A DNA stretch of 16,578 nucleotides from an uncultured Thermomicrobiales bacterium (GCA_902806365.1 CADCWJ010000027.1:1-16578), one strand, 5' to 3'. Numbered from the stretch's first letter, positions 7,151 through 15,111 are shown. A program made the numbers and translations. Notes: generated from the letters alone by a model not told the origin.

Positions 7151-7298
7151 CGCCGCCGGTCCGCCTCGTTGGGGACGATCGACGCGCGCATGCGCTGAAT
7201 CGGTTCCTGTCGTTCAGAGGCTGCCGGTTCAGCAGGCGTCCCACTCATGGACCAAGGACGTATTGCTGCTGAAGTCTAGCGGCAGTTCGCGGGAGTTC

Positions 7299-8264
7299 CT
7301 ACCCGGCCTGCCAGGTGCCTGCACCGAGCAGTGCGCCGGCGCCGATGGTGGTGACGGCGCGGTCGATCCGCTTGATCAAACCGGCAAGCACCTGTCCTGG
7401 TTCGAGCTCGACGAAGGTCGTCGCGCCGAGCCCGACCATGGCCTGGATCGACGTCGTCCATTGCACCGGGCGCTCGACGTGGTACGCCAGTTCCTCCCGG
7501 AGTCCGGCGACGCTCGTGATTGGCTCCCCGGACACGTTGCCCACCACCGGAATCGTCGGCTCACGAAACGGAAGTGCGTCGATCCGATCGGTGAGGCGGG
7601 GCGAGACGTCCTGCATAAGCGGCGAATGCGCGGCGATCGAAACCGGAAGTCGGGCGACGCGCCGGGCTCCGGCCGCCTTCGCAAGATCCATCGCTCGCTC
7701 CAAAGCGGCGACCTCGCCGGAGATGACCGTTTGGCCCGGGCAGTTGAGGTTGGCAACGTTGATGATCCCCTCCGACGCGGCTTCCCGGCAGATCTCGGCC
7801 AGCCGCTCGTCGTCGAGCCCGATCACGGCCGCCATCCCGCCGGGTCGCCGCTCGCCGGCCTCCTTCATCAGGCGGCCGCGCTCCCGGACGAGATGGAGTG
7901 CATCGCTGAAGTCGATCACGCCCGCGCCCACCAGCGCCGAGAACTGGCCCAGCGAATGCCCGGCCACGACGAGCGGTGTCAATGGCACGCCCTCGGCATC
8001 GGCGCGCTCGTGAAGTGCGCGCAGCGACGCCACGGAGACGGTGAGGAGGGCAGGCTGGGCGTTGAAGGTATCGTCCAGCTCCGCTGCCGGACCCTCGAAG
8101 AGAAGGCGGGAGAGAGGAATGCCAAGGACCTCGTCCGCTTCCCTCAGCGTCTCACGGGCGGCGGAAGACGACTCGGACAGCACCCGGCCCATTCCGACGG
8201 CCTGGCTGCCCTGACCGGGAAAGACGAACGCGAGGCGGTCGCCAAGTTCTTCGCGGAGGGTCAT
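7299..8264 (-). CDS. fabD: Malonyl-CoA:ACP transacylase (FabD)
   Basis: Transfers malonyl groups from CoA to acyl carrier protein, supplying the extender for both ketoacyl synthases nearby. 321 aa, slightly longer than E. coli FabD. Motifs: FPGQGSQ at 15-21, the nucleophile in GHSLGQ (102-107, S104), R129 in VRERGRLM for malonyl carboxylate binding, and H213 in IAAHSPLM. The NVSGEP and ELEPGQVLAGLIKRI segments are also typical. AAGGA precedes the ATG by about 10 nt. Neighbours upstream and downstream are an SDR and fabF in the same direction. The usual acpP and fabG companions are missing from the 162-nt downstream gap, which is too short to hold an ACP gene. Confidence 0.96.
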   Translation of the reverse strand: MTLREELGDRLAFVFPGQGSQAVGMGRVLSESSSAARETLREADEVLGIPLSRLLFEGPAAELDDTFNAQPALLTVSVASLRALHERADAEGVPLTPLVVAGHSLGQFSALVGAGVIDFSDALHLVRERGRLMKEAGERRPGGMAAVIGLDDERLAEICREAASEGIINVANLNCPGQTVISGEVAALERAMDLAKAAGARRVARLPVSIAAHSPLMQDVSPRLTDRIDALPFREPTIPVVGNVSGEPITSVAGLREELAYHVERPVQWTTSIQAMVGLGATTFVELEPGQVLAGLIKRIDRAVTTIGAGALLGAGTWQAG

Positions 8265-8482
8265 TTTCTGTGGTCCTTCAATCTCATCAAGGCGAGCCGG
8301 CGACCCGGGTGAGCATATGCCGCGGGCAACTGAGACGGTGGGGAAAGTGTGTCATGGCGCTCAAGCATCGGCACCGTGAGGTTGGCGATGAAATGAGATG
8401 CGGGTTCCTCGTGCCGCTATCAGGAGAGACCTTGCACGATGCGCGTGGGGCTGGATATACCGGTCCCCGATTCGGAAACACA

Positions 8483-9256
8483 TCAGCCGCGGACCCAGCC
8501 GCCCTCGGAGTTGATGACCTGGCCGGTGACCCAGCTCGCCTCGTCGCTCGCGAGCCAGCCGACGAGCCGGGCGGCGTCCTCCGGCTGACCAATGCGGCCG
8601 GAAGGCGTGCTGGCGATCAGGCTCGCCTTGAGCTCGTCGGACATCCAGCCGGTGTCGGTCGGGCCGGGGTTGATCACGTTGGCGGTGATGCCCAGTCGCG
8701 CCAGATCCGGCGCGATGCTCTGCGTAAAGGCAATGATCGCGCCCTTCGAGCTGGCGTAGGCGAGTTCGTTCGGCATCGAGCCCAGGTGCTGACCGGAGCT
8801 GAAATTGACGACCCGCCCGCCCGTGCCTTTGGTGAAGCGGCGAGCGAATTCCGCGGTCAGCATCGCCGTGCCGCGAAGATTGACGGCGTAGTGCCGGTCC
8901 AGCGATTCCTCGGTCAGGGTATCCCAGGCGTCGTGAGTGGAGTACGCGGCGTTGTTGACCAGGATGTCGATCCCGCCGGTCCGCGACCAGACATCCACCA
9001 TCAGCCGCGTCGAGGCGCCGGGTTCCGAGAGATCGCAGGCGATCGCCTCGCAGCTCACACCGTGGCTCCGGACATCGGCCGCGATCCGCTCCGGGCCGTC
9101 GTTCGGGGCGCCGTACTGGTCGCGGTCGTAGGCGAGGTAATGGGTGAAGACGATGTCCGCGCCCCGCTCGGCAAGGAGGCGGCAGACGGCCGCACCGATG
9201 CCGTTCGTGCGGCTGGCGCCGGTAACGAGGGCGGTTCGACCCGCAAGTGGTTTCAT
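8483..9256 (-). CDS. SDR oxidoreductase with lengthened glycine motif, in the FAS block
   Basis: 257 aa. The nucleotide-binding motif is TGASRTNGIG (residues 12-21), two residues longer than the classical TGxxxGIG. NNAA (101-104) replaces NNAG. The catalytic residues S154, Y167 and K171 (YASSK) are in place with the normal 13-residue Ser-Tyr gap. The Y-x3-K spacing argues for ketoreductase-type chemistry rather than the Y-x6-K of FabI/FabL enoyl reductases. From memory, Bacillus and other relatives with the same longer motif are annotated only as SDR family oxidoreductases. The start at 9256 has GGGAGG about 7 nt upstream; the frame continues to 9409 across a repeat element and is not used. 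Lying between two ketoacyl synthases and fabD, it may supply the 3-oxoacyl-ACP reduction step. That is contextual inference. Confidence 0.9.
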   Translation of the reverse strand: MKPLAGRTALVTGASRTNGIGAAVCRLLAERGADIVFTHYLAYDRDQYGAPNDGPERIAADVRSHGVSCEAIACDLSEPGASTRLMVDVWSRTGGIDILVNNAAYSTHDAWDTLTEESLDRHYAVNLRGTAMLTAEFARRFTKGTGGRVVNFSSGQHLGSMPNELAYASSKGAIIAFTQSIAPDLARLGITANVINPGPTDTGWMSDELKASLIASTPSGRIGQPEDAARLVGWLASDEASWVTGQVINSEGGWVRG

Positions 9257-9364
9257 GAGAGCCTCCCAGGAAAGTGGTGAACGACGACCACCGTGGCCAA
9301 TGCGTTCCCAATAGCAACAAAAGAGGATGGCGCTCCGCGCGGATTCAGGAACCGGCTTCGCCGG

Positions 9365-9399
9365 GAGATCCCTCGTCGCTTCGCTCCCTCGGGATGACA
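9365..9399. repeat. Dispersed intergenic repeat (GAGATCCCT ... CTCGGGATGACA)
   Basis: A 35-nt stretch starting GAGATCCCT and ending CTCGGGATGACA, with ATCCC...GGGAT ends that can pair into a hairpin. It matches the layout of 2922-2955. The surroundings (about 9330-9450) contain other short inverted pieces such as CCGGCTTCGCCGG (9352-9364), consistent with a larger non-coding element upstream of the SDR gene. Confidence 0.55.
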
Positions 9400-9512
9400 T
9401 CCAAGGCAACCTGCGGTTGGCGAAGGAGCCAGTGCTGCCGGCCCCACATCACGAGCTAGAAGATCGCCACGTCACGGGTTGGGCGAGCGGAAGCTCAGCC
9501 CGTACGGGCTCG

Positions 9513-10838
9513 TCACGCGCCGTCGAAGCGCCGGATGACGAGGCAGGCGTTCTGGCCGCCGAGGCCGAACGAGTGCTTGGTCAGGACATCGATTCGTGCC
9601 TGTCGCGCCGCGCCGCTGACGACATCAAGCCCGACCTCGGGATCGGGATGGCGGTGATTTCGGGTCGGTGCGATCATCCCGTCGCGGATCGAGTACAACG
9701 CGCAGATCGTCTCCAGCGCGCCGGCGGCGGCCATGCAATGGCCAATAGCGCCCTTGATCGACGTGACCGGAATGGTTTGCGCGCGCTCGCCGAAGACGTG
9801 GTGGATCGCCCGCGCTTCGGAGACATCGCCCGCCGGGGTCGAGGCGGCGTGCGCGTTGATGTGGTCGACCGCGTCCGGCTCGACCCCGGCGTCGGCGAGT
9901 GCCCTGCGGATCGCCCGCACGGCCCCGGCGCCATCCGGATGGGGCGCGATCGGATGATAGGCGTCGTTCGATGTGGCGTATCCGGCGATCTCGGCGTAGA
10001 TCGTGGCATTGCGGGCGAGGGCGTGGTCCAGATCCTCGAGCACAAGCATTCCGGCCCCCTCGCCAAGCACGAACCCCGCCCGAGTGGCGTCGAAGGGGCG
10101 GCTCGCGCGGTCGGGAGCATCGTTGGAATCGGTAACGAGTGCGCGCATTGCCGCGAACCCCGCCTGAAACAACGGGTGGGTGGTGGATTCGGTGGCACCG
10201 GCGATCATCAGCGGCGCGTGTCCGTACCGGATTGCATGGAACCCATCGCCGATCGCCTGGGCGCCGGTCGCGCAGGCCGTCACCACGGTCGAGCTTGGCC
10301 CGCCCATGCCGAAGCGTTGCTGAACCGCGTACGCAGCCAGGTTGTGGGGGAACATGACGTGGAGATGAGGAGGAACGCGAGACGTGCCGCGCTGGAGAAA
10401 GACCTCATGCGCGGGGATCAGCTCGTCATAAATGCCGCCCACGCAGGTACCAAAGGCGGCTCCGGCGTCCGTCAGGTCGATGACTGGCTGAAGCTCGTCG
10501 TCGAGCAGCCCGGCGTCTACCATCGCCTCGCCGGCACTCTCGACCGCCATCCTGGTAAAGAAAGAGGCGTTACGCGCCGCCTTGCCGGCGAGGAACCGGG
10601 CGGGCATCGCGGCGCGGTCGACGGCGCCCCAGAGCAGGCAGGGGTGTTGGGCGGGGTCGAGGGTTTCGGCACGGCGGATGCCGGTTTCGCCGTCGACGAT
10701 GCGTCGCCAGGTTTCCTCCGCCGAGGAGGCAAGCGAGCTGATCGCTCCGATCCCGGTCACGACGACGCGGTGGACCTGTTCGGGCGGCTGATCGTGCCGC
10801 GCGTTCGGGATCACGTCGTTGGATGGAGAAGTTGTCAC
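9513..10838 (-). CDS. fabF: 3-oxoacyl-ACP synthase II (FabF), copy 2, N-terminally extended
   Basis: 441 aa beta-ketoacyl-ACP synthase from the GTG at 10838. The triad is complete: C189 (TACATG), H330 (HAASTPAGD) and H367 (SIKGAIGHCMAAAG), with K362. The C-terminal FGLGGQNAC motif is present. About 24 extra residues rich in Pro, Asn and Asp precede the RVVVTGIG strand, making it longer than copy 1. The two copies are clearly divergent (HAASTPAGD versus HATATQVGD; TACATG versus AACAAG), so this is not a recent duplication. AAGGAG 9 nt upstream selects the GTG; the open frame extends only 11 codons further. It heads the FAS block; the rhodanese gene lies 248 nt upstream in the same direction. 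It may differ from copy 1 in chain-length or substrate preference, which cannot be read from the sequence. Confidence 0.94.
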   Translation of the reverse strand: MTTSPSNDVIPNARHDQPPEQVHRVVVTGIGAISSLASSAEETWRRIVDGETGIRRAETLDPAQHPCLLWGAVDRAAMPARFLAGKAARNASFFTRMAVESAGEAMVDAGLLDDELQPVIDLTDAGAAFGTCVGGIYDELIPAHEVFLQRGTSRVPPHLHVMFPHNLAAYAVQQRFGMGGPSSTVVTACATGAQAIGDGFHAIRYGHAPLMIAGATESTTHPLFQAGFAAMRALVTDSNDAPDRASRPFDATRAGFVLGEGAGMLVLEDLDHALARNATIYAEIAGYATSNDAYHPIAPHPDGAGAVRAIRRALADAGVEPDAVDHINAHAASTPAGDVSEARAIHHVFGERAQTIPVTSIKGAIGHCMAAAGALETICALYSIRDGMIAPTRNHRHPDPEVGLDVVSGAARQARIDVLTKHSFGLGGQNACLVIRRFDGA

Positions 10839-10847
10839 AACGTGGAA

Positions 10848-10853
10848 CTCCTT
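10848..10853 (-). promoter_or_regulatory. Ribosome-binding site that fixes the GTG start of fabF copy 2
   Basis: AAGGAG on the minus strand, 9 nt before GTG at 10838. It lies inside the longer open frame (codons for K-E), so the longer version starting at 10871 is unlikely. Confidence 0.75.
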
Positions 10854-11016
10854 CAGCCGCATGGTCTGCATATTCCTGGCTGAGCGATGCGACGGTCGTT
10901 GTCCGACTCAGGCTCAAAAATCTGGACCCTTCGCATTCTGCCGTGACGCTGGAGCCATGAGGCACTCCGACGCGCCGGTGCATCGCAGCACGGGCTTCCG
11001 TTGCCGCAGGGATCAG

Positions 11017-11031
11017 TGCGGGTGTCCCGCA
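11017..11031 (-). other. Small hairpin downstream of the rhodanese gene
   Basis: TGCGGG-TGT-CCCGCA, a 6-bp GC-rich stem with a 3-nt loop, 56 nt past the rhodanese stop and 179 nt before fabF copy 2. No T-tract follows on either strand. It could be a weak terminator or an RNA-stabilising stem; chance is also possible in DNA this GC-rich. Confidence 0.25.
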
Positions 11032-11086
11032 ACCGTGTCGGCGGATTCTGTATCCCCCGATCCCCGGCGTTCACATCCCGTTCGAC

Positions 11087-11908
11087 TTACTCTACCGGGG
11101 TATCGCCTCGCGTGCTCCATTCGCCCCACGATGGAGCATAGTTCTGGACGTTTTCATATCCCAGAGCCTTGAGCACGACATAGGTGTTGGCGGCCCGGAT
11201 CCCGCCCGCGCAGTAGCTCGCGACCCGGTCATCCTTCGCCAGGCCCAGCGCCTCGTAGGTCCCGGCGAGCTTTTCCATGGGCAGGAACGCTCCCTGGTCG
11301 TCCAGATGATCGCGCCAATCGAGATGGACGGAGCCTGGAATCGCCCCCCGTGCGACCTCTGGTGCGGCGCGCGAATCAACCCGTTTGGCCCCGGACGATC
11401 CGGCCTTCAGGTCGCCGAGGATCTGGTCGGCGGTGGCCAGAACCCGTGGATCGAACCGGATGCCGGTATCCGACGGGACGGGCACCGCCACGTCGGTCGT
11501 TGTCTCGCCACCCACCTGGGTCCAGGCCGCGAATCCGCCATCCAGCATCCCTCCGTTGCGGAGCCCGGCCGCGTCGAGAAGCCAGACGCCGTAGGCGGCC
11601 ATGGTGCCGCTCATGTCCTCATAGAAGACGACCTGATGATCCGCGCGAATGCCGATCCGCTGGATCGTGCCCCGCAGCGCATCGACCCAGCGGCCGATCG
11701 CCTCGGCACGGGACGAGGTGAGCCGGTTGAGGGAGAGATCGAGGTGCAACGCGCCGGGGATATGCCCGGCATCGTACGCGTCGCGATCCCGCACGTCGAT
11801 CACCAGCACGTTCGCGTCGTCATGGTGTTCGCGAAGCCAGCGCACCGCGACAATCGGCGATGCCACCGAATCGTCGTTTCCGGTCATCCGGGTGTGGTCA
11901 GCGGACAT
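11087..11908 (-). CDS. Two-domain rhodanese (thiosulfate/3-mercaptopyruvate sulfurtransferase type)
   Basis: 273 aa with two tandem rhodanese domains (~15-135 and ~150-270), the standard cytoplasmic TST/MST layout. The N-terminal domain has the VIDVRD and GHIPGALHLDL elements, but YEDMSGT replaces the active-site loop, so it lacks the cysteine, as is normal. The C-terminal domain has KRVDSRAAPE, AIPGSVHLDW and the catalytic loop CAGGIR with C233, followed by the typical Y-x-x-x-W-x-E-W ending. Such enzymes move sulfane sulfur from thiosulfate or mercaptopyruvate to thiophilic acceptors. The loop lacks the CRxGx[RT] pattern of thiosulfate enzymes and the CGSGVT of MST, so the donor is uncertain. 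GGAGG 5 nt before the ATG supports the start. It is probably its own transcription unit ahead of the FAS block. Confidence 0.92.
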   Translation of the reverse strand: MSADHTRMTGNDDSVASPIVAVRWLREHHDDANVLVIDVRDRDAYDAGHIPGALHLDLSLNRLTSSRAEAIGRWVDALRGTIQRIGIRADHQVVFYEDMSGTMAAYGVWLLDAAGLRNGGMLDGGFAAWTQVGGETTTDVAVPVPSDTGIRFDPRVLATADQILGDLKAGSSGAKRVDSRAAPEVARGAIPGSVHLDWRDHLDDQGAFLPMEKLAGTYEALGLAKDDRVASYCAGGIRAANTYVVLKALGYENVQNYAPSWGEWSTRGDTPVE

Positions 11909-11996
11909 CGATACCTCCAGGGGTCAAGGGATCATCAGTGGGTTGCCGGTCACCGGTCAGGCATGGACCCGGTGGGCGGCGCCAGGCGCTCGGGGG

Positions 11997-12002
11997 AGTA
12001 TG
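11997..12002 (-). promoter_or_regulatory. Possible -10 hexamer for the rhodanese gene
   Basis: CATACT on the minus strand, preceded by GG, about 90 nt before the start at 11908. It loosely fits the GGTACAMT-like set. No -35 box was identified. Confidence 0.2.
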
Positions 12003-12053
12003 CCGCATCCCGATTTCCCGTGGGCACGCCTGCACGGGCTGTCCGTTCGTCCG

Positions 12054-12062
12054 TGGTACACT
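12054..12062 (+). promoter_or_regulatory. Candidate extended -10 promoter ahead of mreD
   Basis: TGGTACACT combines a TGn extension with a TACACT hexamer, 53 nt before the mreD start at 12116. There is no recognisable -35 box, as expected for extended -10 promoters. Eight bases are identical to the minus-strand site at 3547-3554. Confidence 0.45.
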
Positions 12063-12115
12063 GGGCCGGTTATCCGGGCCAGTGGCGATCCACGGGGAGC
12101 AACCGTTTCAAGCCG

Positions 12116-12562
12116 ATGACGCGCATCCTTTTTGCCCTGCTCCTGTTCGTCACCGCCGTTGCTCAGGCCACGATCCTGCCCCGTGTCAACCCCATCTCGG
12201 TCTCGCCGGATTTCATTCTGGTCATGCTCTTCCTCTGGTCATCGTCTCACGGCATGCGCGAATCGCTGGGCTGGATTTTCTTTACCGGGATCCTGCTGGA
12301 TGTCTTGACCCTGGACTCGTTTGGCTCGAACGCGCTGGCCCTGATGGTCGTCGTCCTGCTCTCCGGATCGGGGGGTCAGCGCTTCTTCCAGTTCAATCTC
12401 GTGATTCCGATTGTCATGGTGTTCGGGGCGACGGTCGTTCACGGCGCCGTCCTGTGCGTCTTGCGGGATGCGCCGCTTGGACTCTGGATCGTGTTCCAGG
12501 GAGCGGTGCATGCCATCCTCCTGCCGGTCCTCCTCGTGATTACCCGCCTGTTTTCGCGATAG
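12116..12562 (+). CDS. mreD: Rod shape-determining protein MreD
   Basis: 148-aa polytopic inner-membrane protein of the elongasome, which links the MreB/MreC scaffold to lateral-wall peptidoglycan synthesis. About five or six hydrophobic segments can be drawn: ~4-21, 31-45, 51-66, 72-84, 95-116 and 124-143. Conserved family features include SPDFILVMLF after the first loop and the GWIFFTGILLDVLTLDSFGS stretch (52-71), matching the MreD pattern G-x4-G-x2-x-D-x4-x-x-x-G. The ATG at 12116 is the only reasonable start; the ribosome-binding site is weak, with GGGGAG lying about 17 nt upstream. The gene is 113 nt before mrdA in the same direction, as in many mreBCD-mrdA operons, but mreB and mreC are absent here: the upstream neighbour is a divergent rhodanese. 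Confidence 0.88.
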   Translation: MTRILFALLLFVTAVAQATILPRVNPISVSPDFILVMLFLWSSSHGMRESLGWIFFTGILLDVLTLDSFGSNALALMVVVLLSGSGGQRFFQFNLVIPIVMVFGATVVHGAVLCVLRDAPLGLWIVFQGAVHAILLPVLLVITRLFSR

Positions 12563-12660
12563 ACTCCCTGTGACGCCGGGGCACCGAGCATCGTGGTCAC
12601 GGACCATGACGGAGCGCACCGGGCGAGACGACCGCTCGCGAACGATGGTCAGCGGTGGTC

Positions 12661-12666
12661 AAAGGA
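12661..12666 (+). promoter_or_regulatory. Ribosome-binding site deciding the PBP2 start
   Basis: AAAGGA, 9 nt before ATG at 12676 but only 3 nt before the in-frame GTG at 12670. The spacing favours the ATG. Confidence 0.65.
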
Positions 12667-12675
12667 TGAGTGACA

Positions 12676-15108
12676 ATGGCTCGACGCAAACGCATACCCT
12701 ACGACCCACCGGCCCAGCGGAAACGTCGCCTGGGTGTCGCCGGCCGGTCCCCTCGAACCAGGGGCGCCGAGCAGGACTTCCTGACGCGCCGGATGTTCAT
12801 CGCCAAGGCCGGAGTGATCGTCGCATTCTCGGCGCTGGCCGGGCGGCTCGGCTTCCTGCAACTGGTCAAGGGTGAGGAGTACCAGACAGACGCCGAGGAT
12901 AACCGTCTCTCCGAGGTGGTGCTGCCCGCCCCCCGGGGGATCATCTTCGATCGCATGAAGCGCCCTCTCGCCGAGAACCGGCGGGCCTGGGAGGTCCGGA
13001 TCATCAAAGGCGAGCTGCCCGAGGATGACGCCCAGCGCCGCCGCGTGCTCGATTCCTTGATCTCGGCGCTCCAGCTCGAAAACGTGCTCGCGATCCGGCC
13101 GCGGGCGATTCCCAGTCGCTCGCGGGATACGATCTTCAGCCGCGTCACGCAGATGCTCAATTACGATGATGAGACGAAGGACGCGGCGATCAGGCGCTGG
13201 ATCCGAGAATGGGGCGACAACTACGTCAAGGTCACCCCGCTGACGATCGACGATGCCGCGCTGTTCCGGGAAGCTCAGCGTGAGCTCCCGGGCGTCGTCG
13301 TCATGAACGAGCTCGATTTCCTGATCGAGAATGTCTGGGCCAAAGACCTGCCGATCACGATCAAGAAGGACGTGCCGCGCGAGGTCGCGCTGAAGCTCGA
13401 AGCCAACCGCATGTATATGCCGGGAGTGGTGATCGATGATTCCGCCCTGGCCCGGGTGTATCGCGAGGGCGAGGTGATGTCGCATGTGCTGGGATACGTG
13501 CAGGGCATTTCGAGGGTCGCGCTCGACGACCTGCGCAACCGGGACGCCTACAACCAGCGCATCTATGACCAGAACGACATCATCGGTCACGAGGGGCTCG
13601 AAGGTGCGCTCGAGCGCGAGCTGCGCGGGATCAAGGGGGGCCAGCAGGTCGAGATCGATGCCAATGGCGTGGTCCTGCGAACGCTCGCGGGGACGGTCGT
13701 GGAGCCGGTTCCGGGCAAGAATATCCGGCTGACGATCGATATGGAGCTGCAGCGAGCAGCCGCCAAGGCGCTCGAGGAGGCGATCGCGCGGGCGGCCGAG
13801 GCAAAGCAAAAAGTCAATACCGAGGAGCGCGCCCCACAGGGCAGGAAGACCATGTGGCAGATCCCCAACGCTGGCAGCGTGGTCGCCTTCGACCCCCGCA
13901 CCGGCGAGATCCTGGCGATGGTGAGCTATCCCTACTACGACAACCAACTGTTCGTGACCGGGCTGTCGAGCCGCAAGTTCAAGGAGTACACCGAAGCGGG
14001 CAAGGCGTTCCTGAACCGAGCGACGAACGAGCTCTATCCCCCCGGCTCGACCTTCAAGATCTTCCTCGCCGCGTCGGCGCTGGCGCACGGCGCCATCACC
14101 CCCGACAGGACGTACAAATGTACCGGGGCAATTCAGGTTCCGTACACGAACGACCTCAGCAAGGGCAACGCCTCGGCCTGCTGGGTTGGCTGGAGGGGCG
14201 GCACGCACGAGACCCTCGATCTCTATGGCGCGATCGCCCAATCGTGCGATGTCTACTTCTACAATGTCGCCGAGGAGAACAGCCAGGGCGAAGACGGAAC
14301 GGCCGAACCTGTCTTCTACTACGACTGGAACCTGCTCGGAAAGCAGATCGTCAGTCAGGAGAAGCACGTCTTCAACGGGCTCGGGATCGACCGCCTTGCG
14401 AAGGACATGCAGGAGCGCTTCTGGTTCGGTCGGGAAACCGGGGTGGAGATCAGCGAGGCCTCCGGCCTGTTCCCGGATCGGGTCTGGAAGCTGGAGAACA
14501 TCGCCGAAGGCTGGTCCACGGGCGACACGCTGAACATTTCGATCGGCCAGGGCGAGGCCAAGGCGACCCCGCTCCAGCTCGCGCTGAACACCGCCGCGCT
14601 CGCCACCAACGGCGTGTTCCGCAAGCCGCACCTCGTGCTCGACAAGACGGTCGGCACGGCTGCACCGGAACCGACGCCTGTCGAGGAAATCGGCAAGCTG
14701 GAGATCGACCAGAACTGGATCGATGTCGTCAAGGAAGGCATGCGGCGCGTCTGCCACGACCCGAGCGGTACGGCGTACCGGGCAAACCGGGACGACCCGG
14801 CCACGACGAAGTGGCCAAAGACGAACCCGGTTGGGGAACAGGAGATCATCATCTGCGGCAAGACCGGCACCGCCGAGTTCGGCGAGGAGGACGACCTTGG
14901 TGCCCGCGACACGCATGCCCTGTTCACCTGCTTCGCGCCGGCCGAGGCGCCGGAGATCGTGGTCGCCGTCGTGATCGAGGCAGGCGGCGAGGGCGCGACG
15001 CACGCCGTACCGGTCGCCGACGAGGTGTTGCGTGCCTGGTTCGAGCTCACCGGCAAGCGCGGGCGCGGCGTGGTCCTGAGTGCCGAGGGGCTCCCGGTCC
15101 CGACATAG
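12676..15108 (+). CDS. mrdA: Penicillin-binding protein 2 (class B transpeptidase)
   Basis: 810 aa D,D-transpeptidase that cross-links peptidoglycan in lateral-wall growth, anchored in the membrane with the catalytic domain outside. A basic cytoplasmic tail (1-40) precedes one membrane segment (~41-63) and the juxtamembrane GRLGFLQLVKG. The PBP-dimer region (~75-330) starts with PAPRGIIFDR. The catalytic motifs are SxxK at S458-K461 (PGSTFKI), SCD at 523-525 in the SxN position, and KTG at 729-731 (CGKTGTAEF). SCD instead of SxN is, from memory, usual in PBP2/FtsI relatives of several phyla. At 810 aa it is much longer than E. coli PBP2 (633 aa); additions include an acidic stretch after the SCD box (ENSQGEDGTAEP) and an insert before KTG. 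The start at 12676 is set by AAAGGA at 12661. Pairing with mreD supports PBP2 rather than FtsI. No rodA follows; the next gene is convergent with a 3-nt gap. Confidence 0.93.
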   Translation: MARRKRIPYDPPAQRKRRLGVAGRSPRTRGAEQDFLTRRMFIAKAGVIVAFSALAGRLGFLQLVKGEEYQTDAEDNRLSEVVLPAPRGIIFDRMKRPLAENRRAWEVRIIKGELPEDDAQRRRVLDSLISALQLENVLAIRPRAIPSRSRDTIFSRVTQMLNYDDETKDAAIRRWIREWGDNYVKVTPLTIDDAALFREAQRELPGVVVMNELDFLIENVWAKDLPITIKKDVPREVALKLEANRMYMPGVVIDDSALARVYREGEVMSHVLGYVQGISRVALDDLRNRDAYNQRIYDQNDIIGHEGLEGALERELRGIKGGQQVEIDANGVVLRTLAGTVVEPVPGKNIRLTIDMELQRAAAKALEEAIARAAEAKQKVNTEERAPQGRKTMWQIPNAGSVVAFDPRTGEILAMVSYPYYDNQLFVTGLSSRKFKEYTEAGKAFLNRATNELYPPGSTFKIFLAASALAHGAITPDRTYKCTGAIQVPYTNDLSKGNASACWVGWRGGTHETLDLYGAIAQSCDVYFYNVAEENSQGEDGTAEPVFYYDWNLLGKQIVSQEKHVFNGLGIDRLAKDMQERFWFGRETGVEISEASGLFPDRVWKLENIAEGWSTGDTLNISIGQGEAKATPLQLALNTAALATNGVFRKPHLVLDKTVGTAAPEPTPVEEIGKLEIDQNWIDVVKEGMRRVCHDPSGTAYRANRDDPATTKWPKTNPVGEQEIIICGKTGTAEFGEEDDLGARDTHALFTCFAPAEAPEIVVAVVIEAGGEGATHAVPVADEVLRAWFELTGKRGRGVVLSAEGLPVPT

Positions 15109-15111
15109 CCT

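Noticed and set aside
7137..7298. Gap between fabD and fabF where an acpP gene would be expected
   Set aside because: 162 nt is too short for an ~80-residue ACP, and no DSL phosphopantetheine motif was seen in any frame.
9327..10883. 518-codon open frame on the plus strand
   Set aside because: Antisense to fabF copy 2, with no family motif; it also runs through the repeat element.
12649..15003. 784-codon open frame on the minus strand
   Set aside because: Fully antisense to PBP2, which has all its catalytic motifs. The antisense product is Arg/Asp/Leu-rich with no recognisable domain: a GC-rich shadow.
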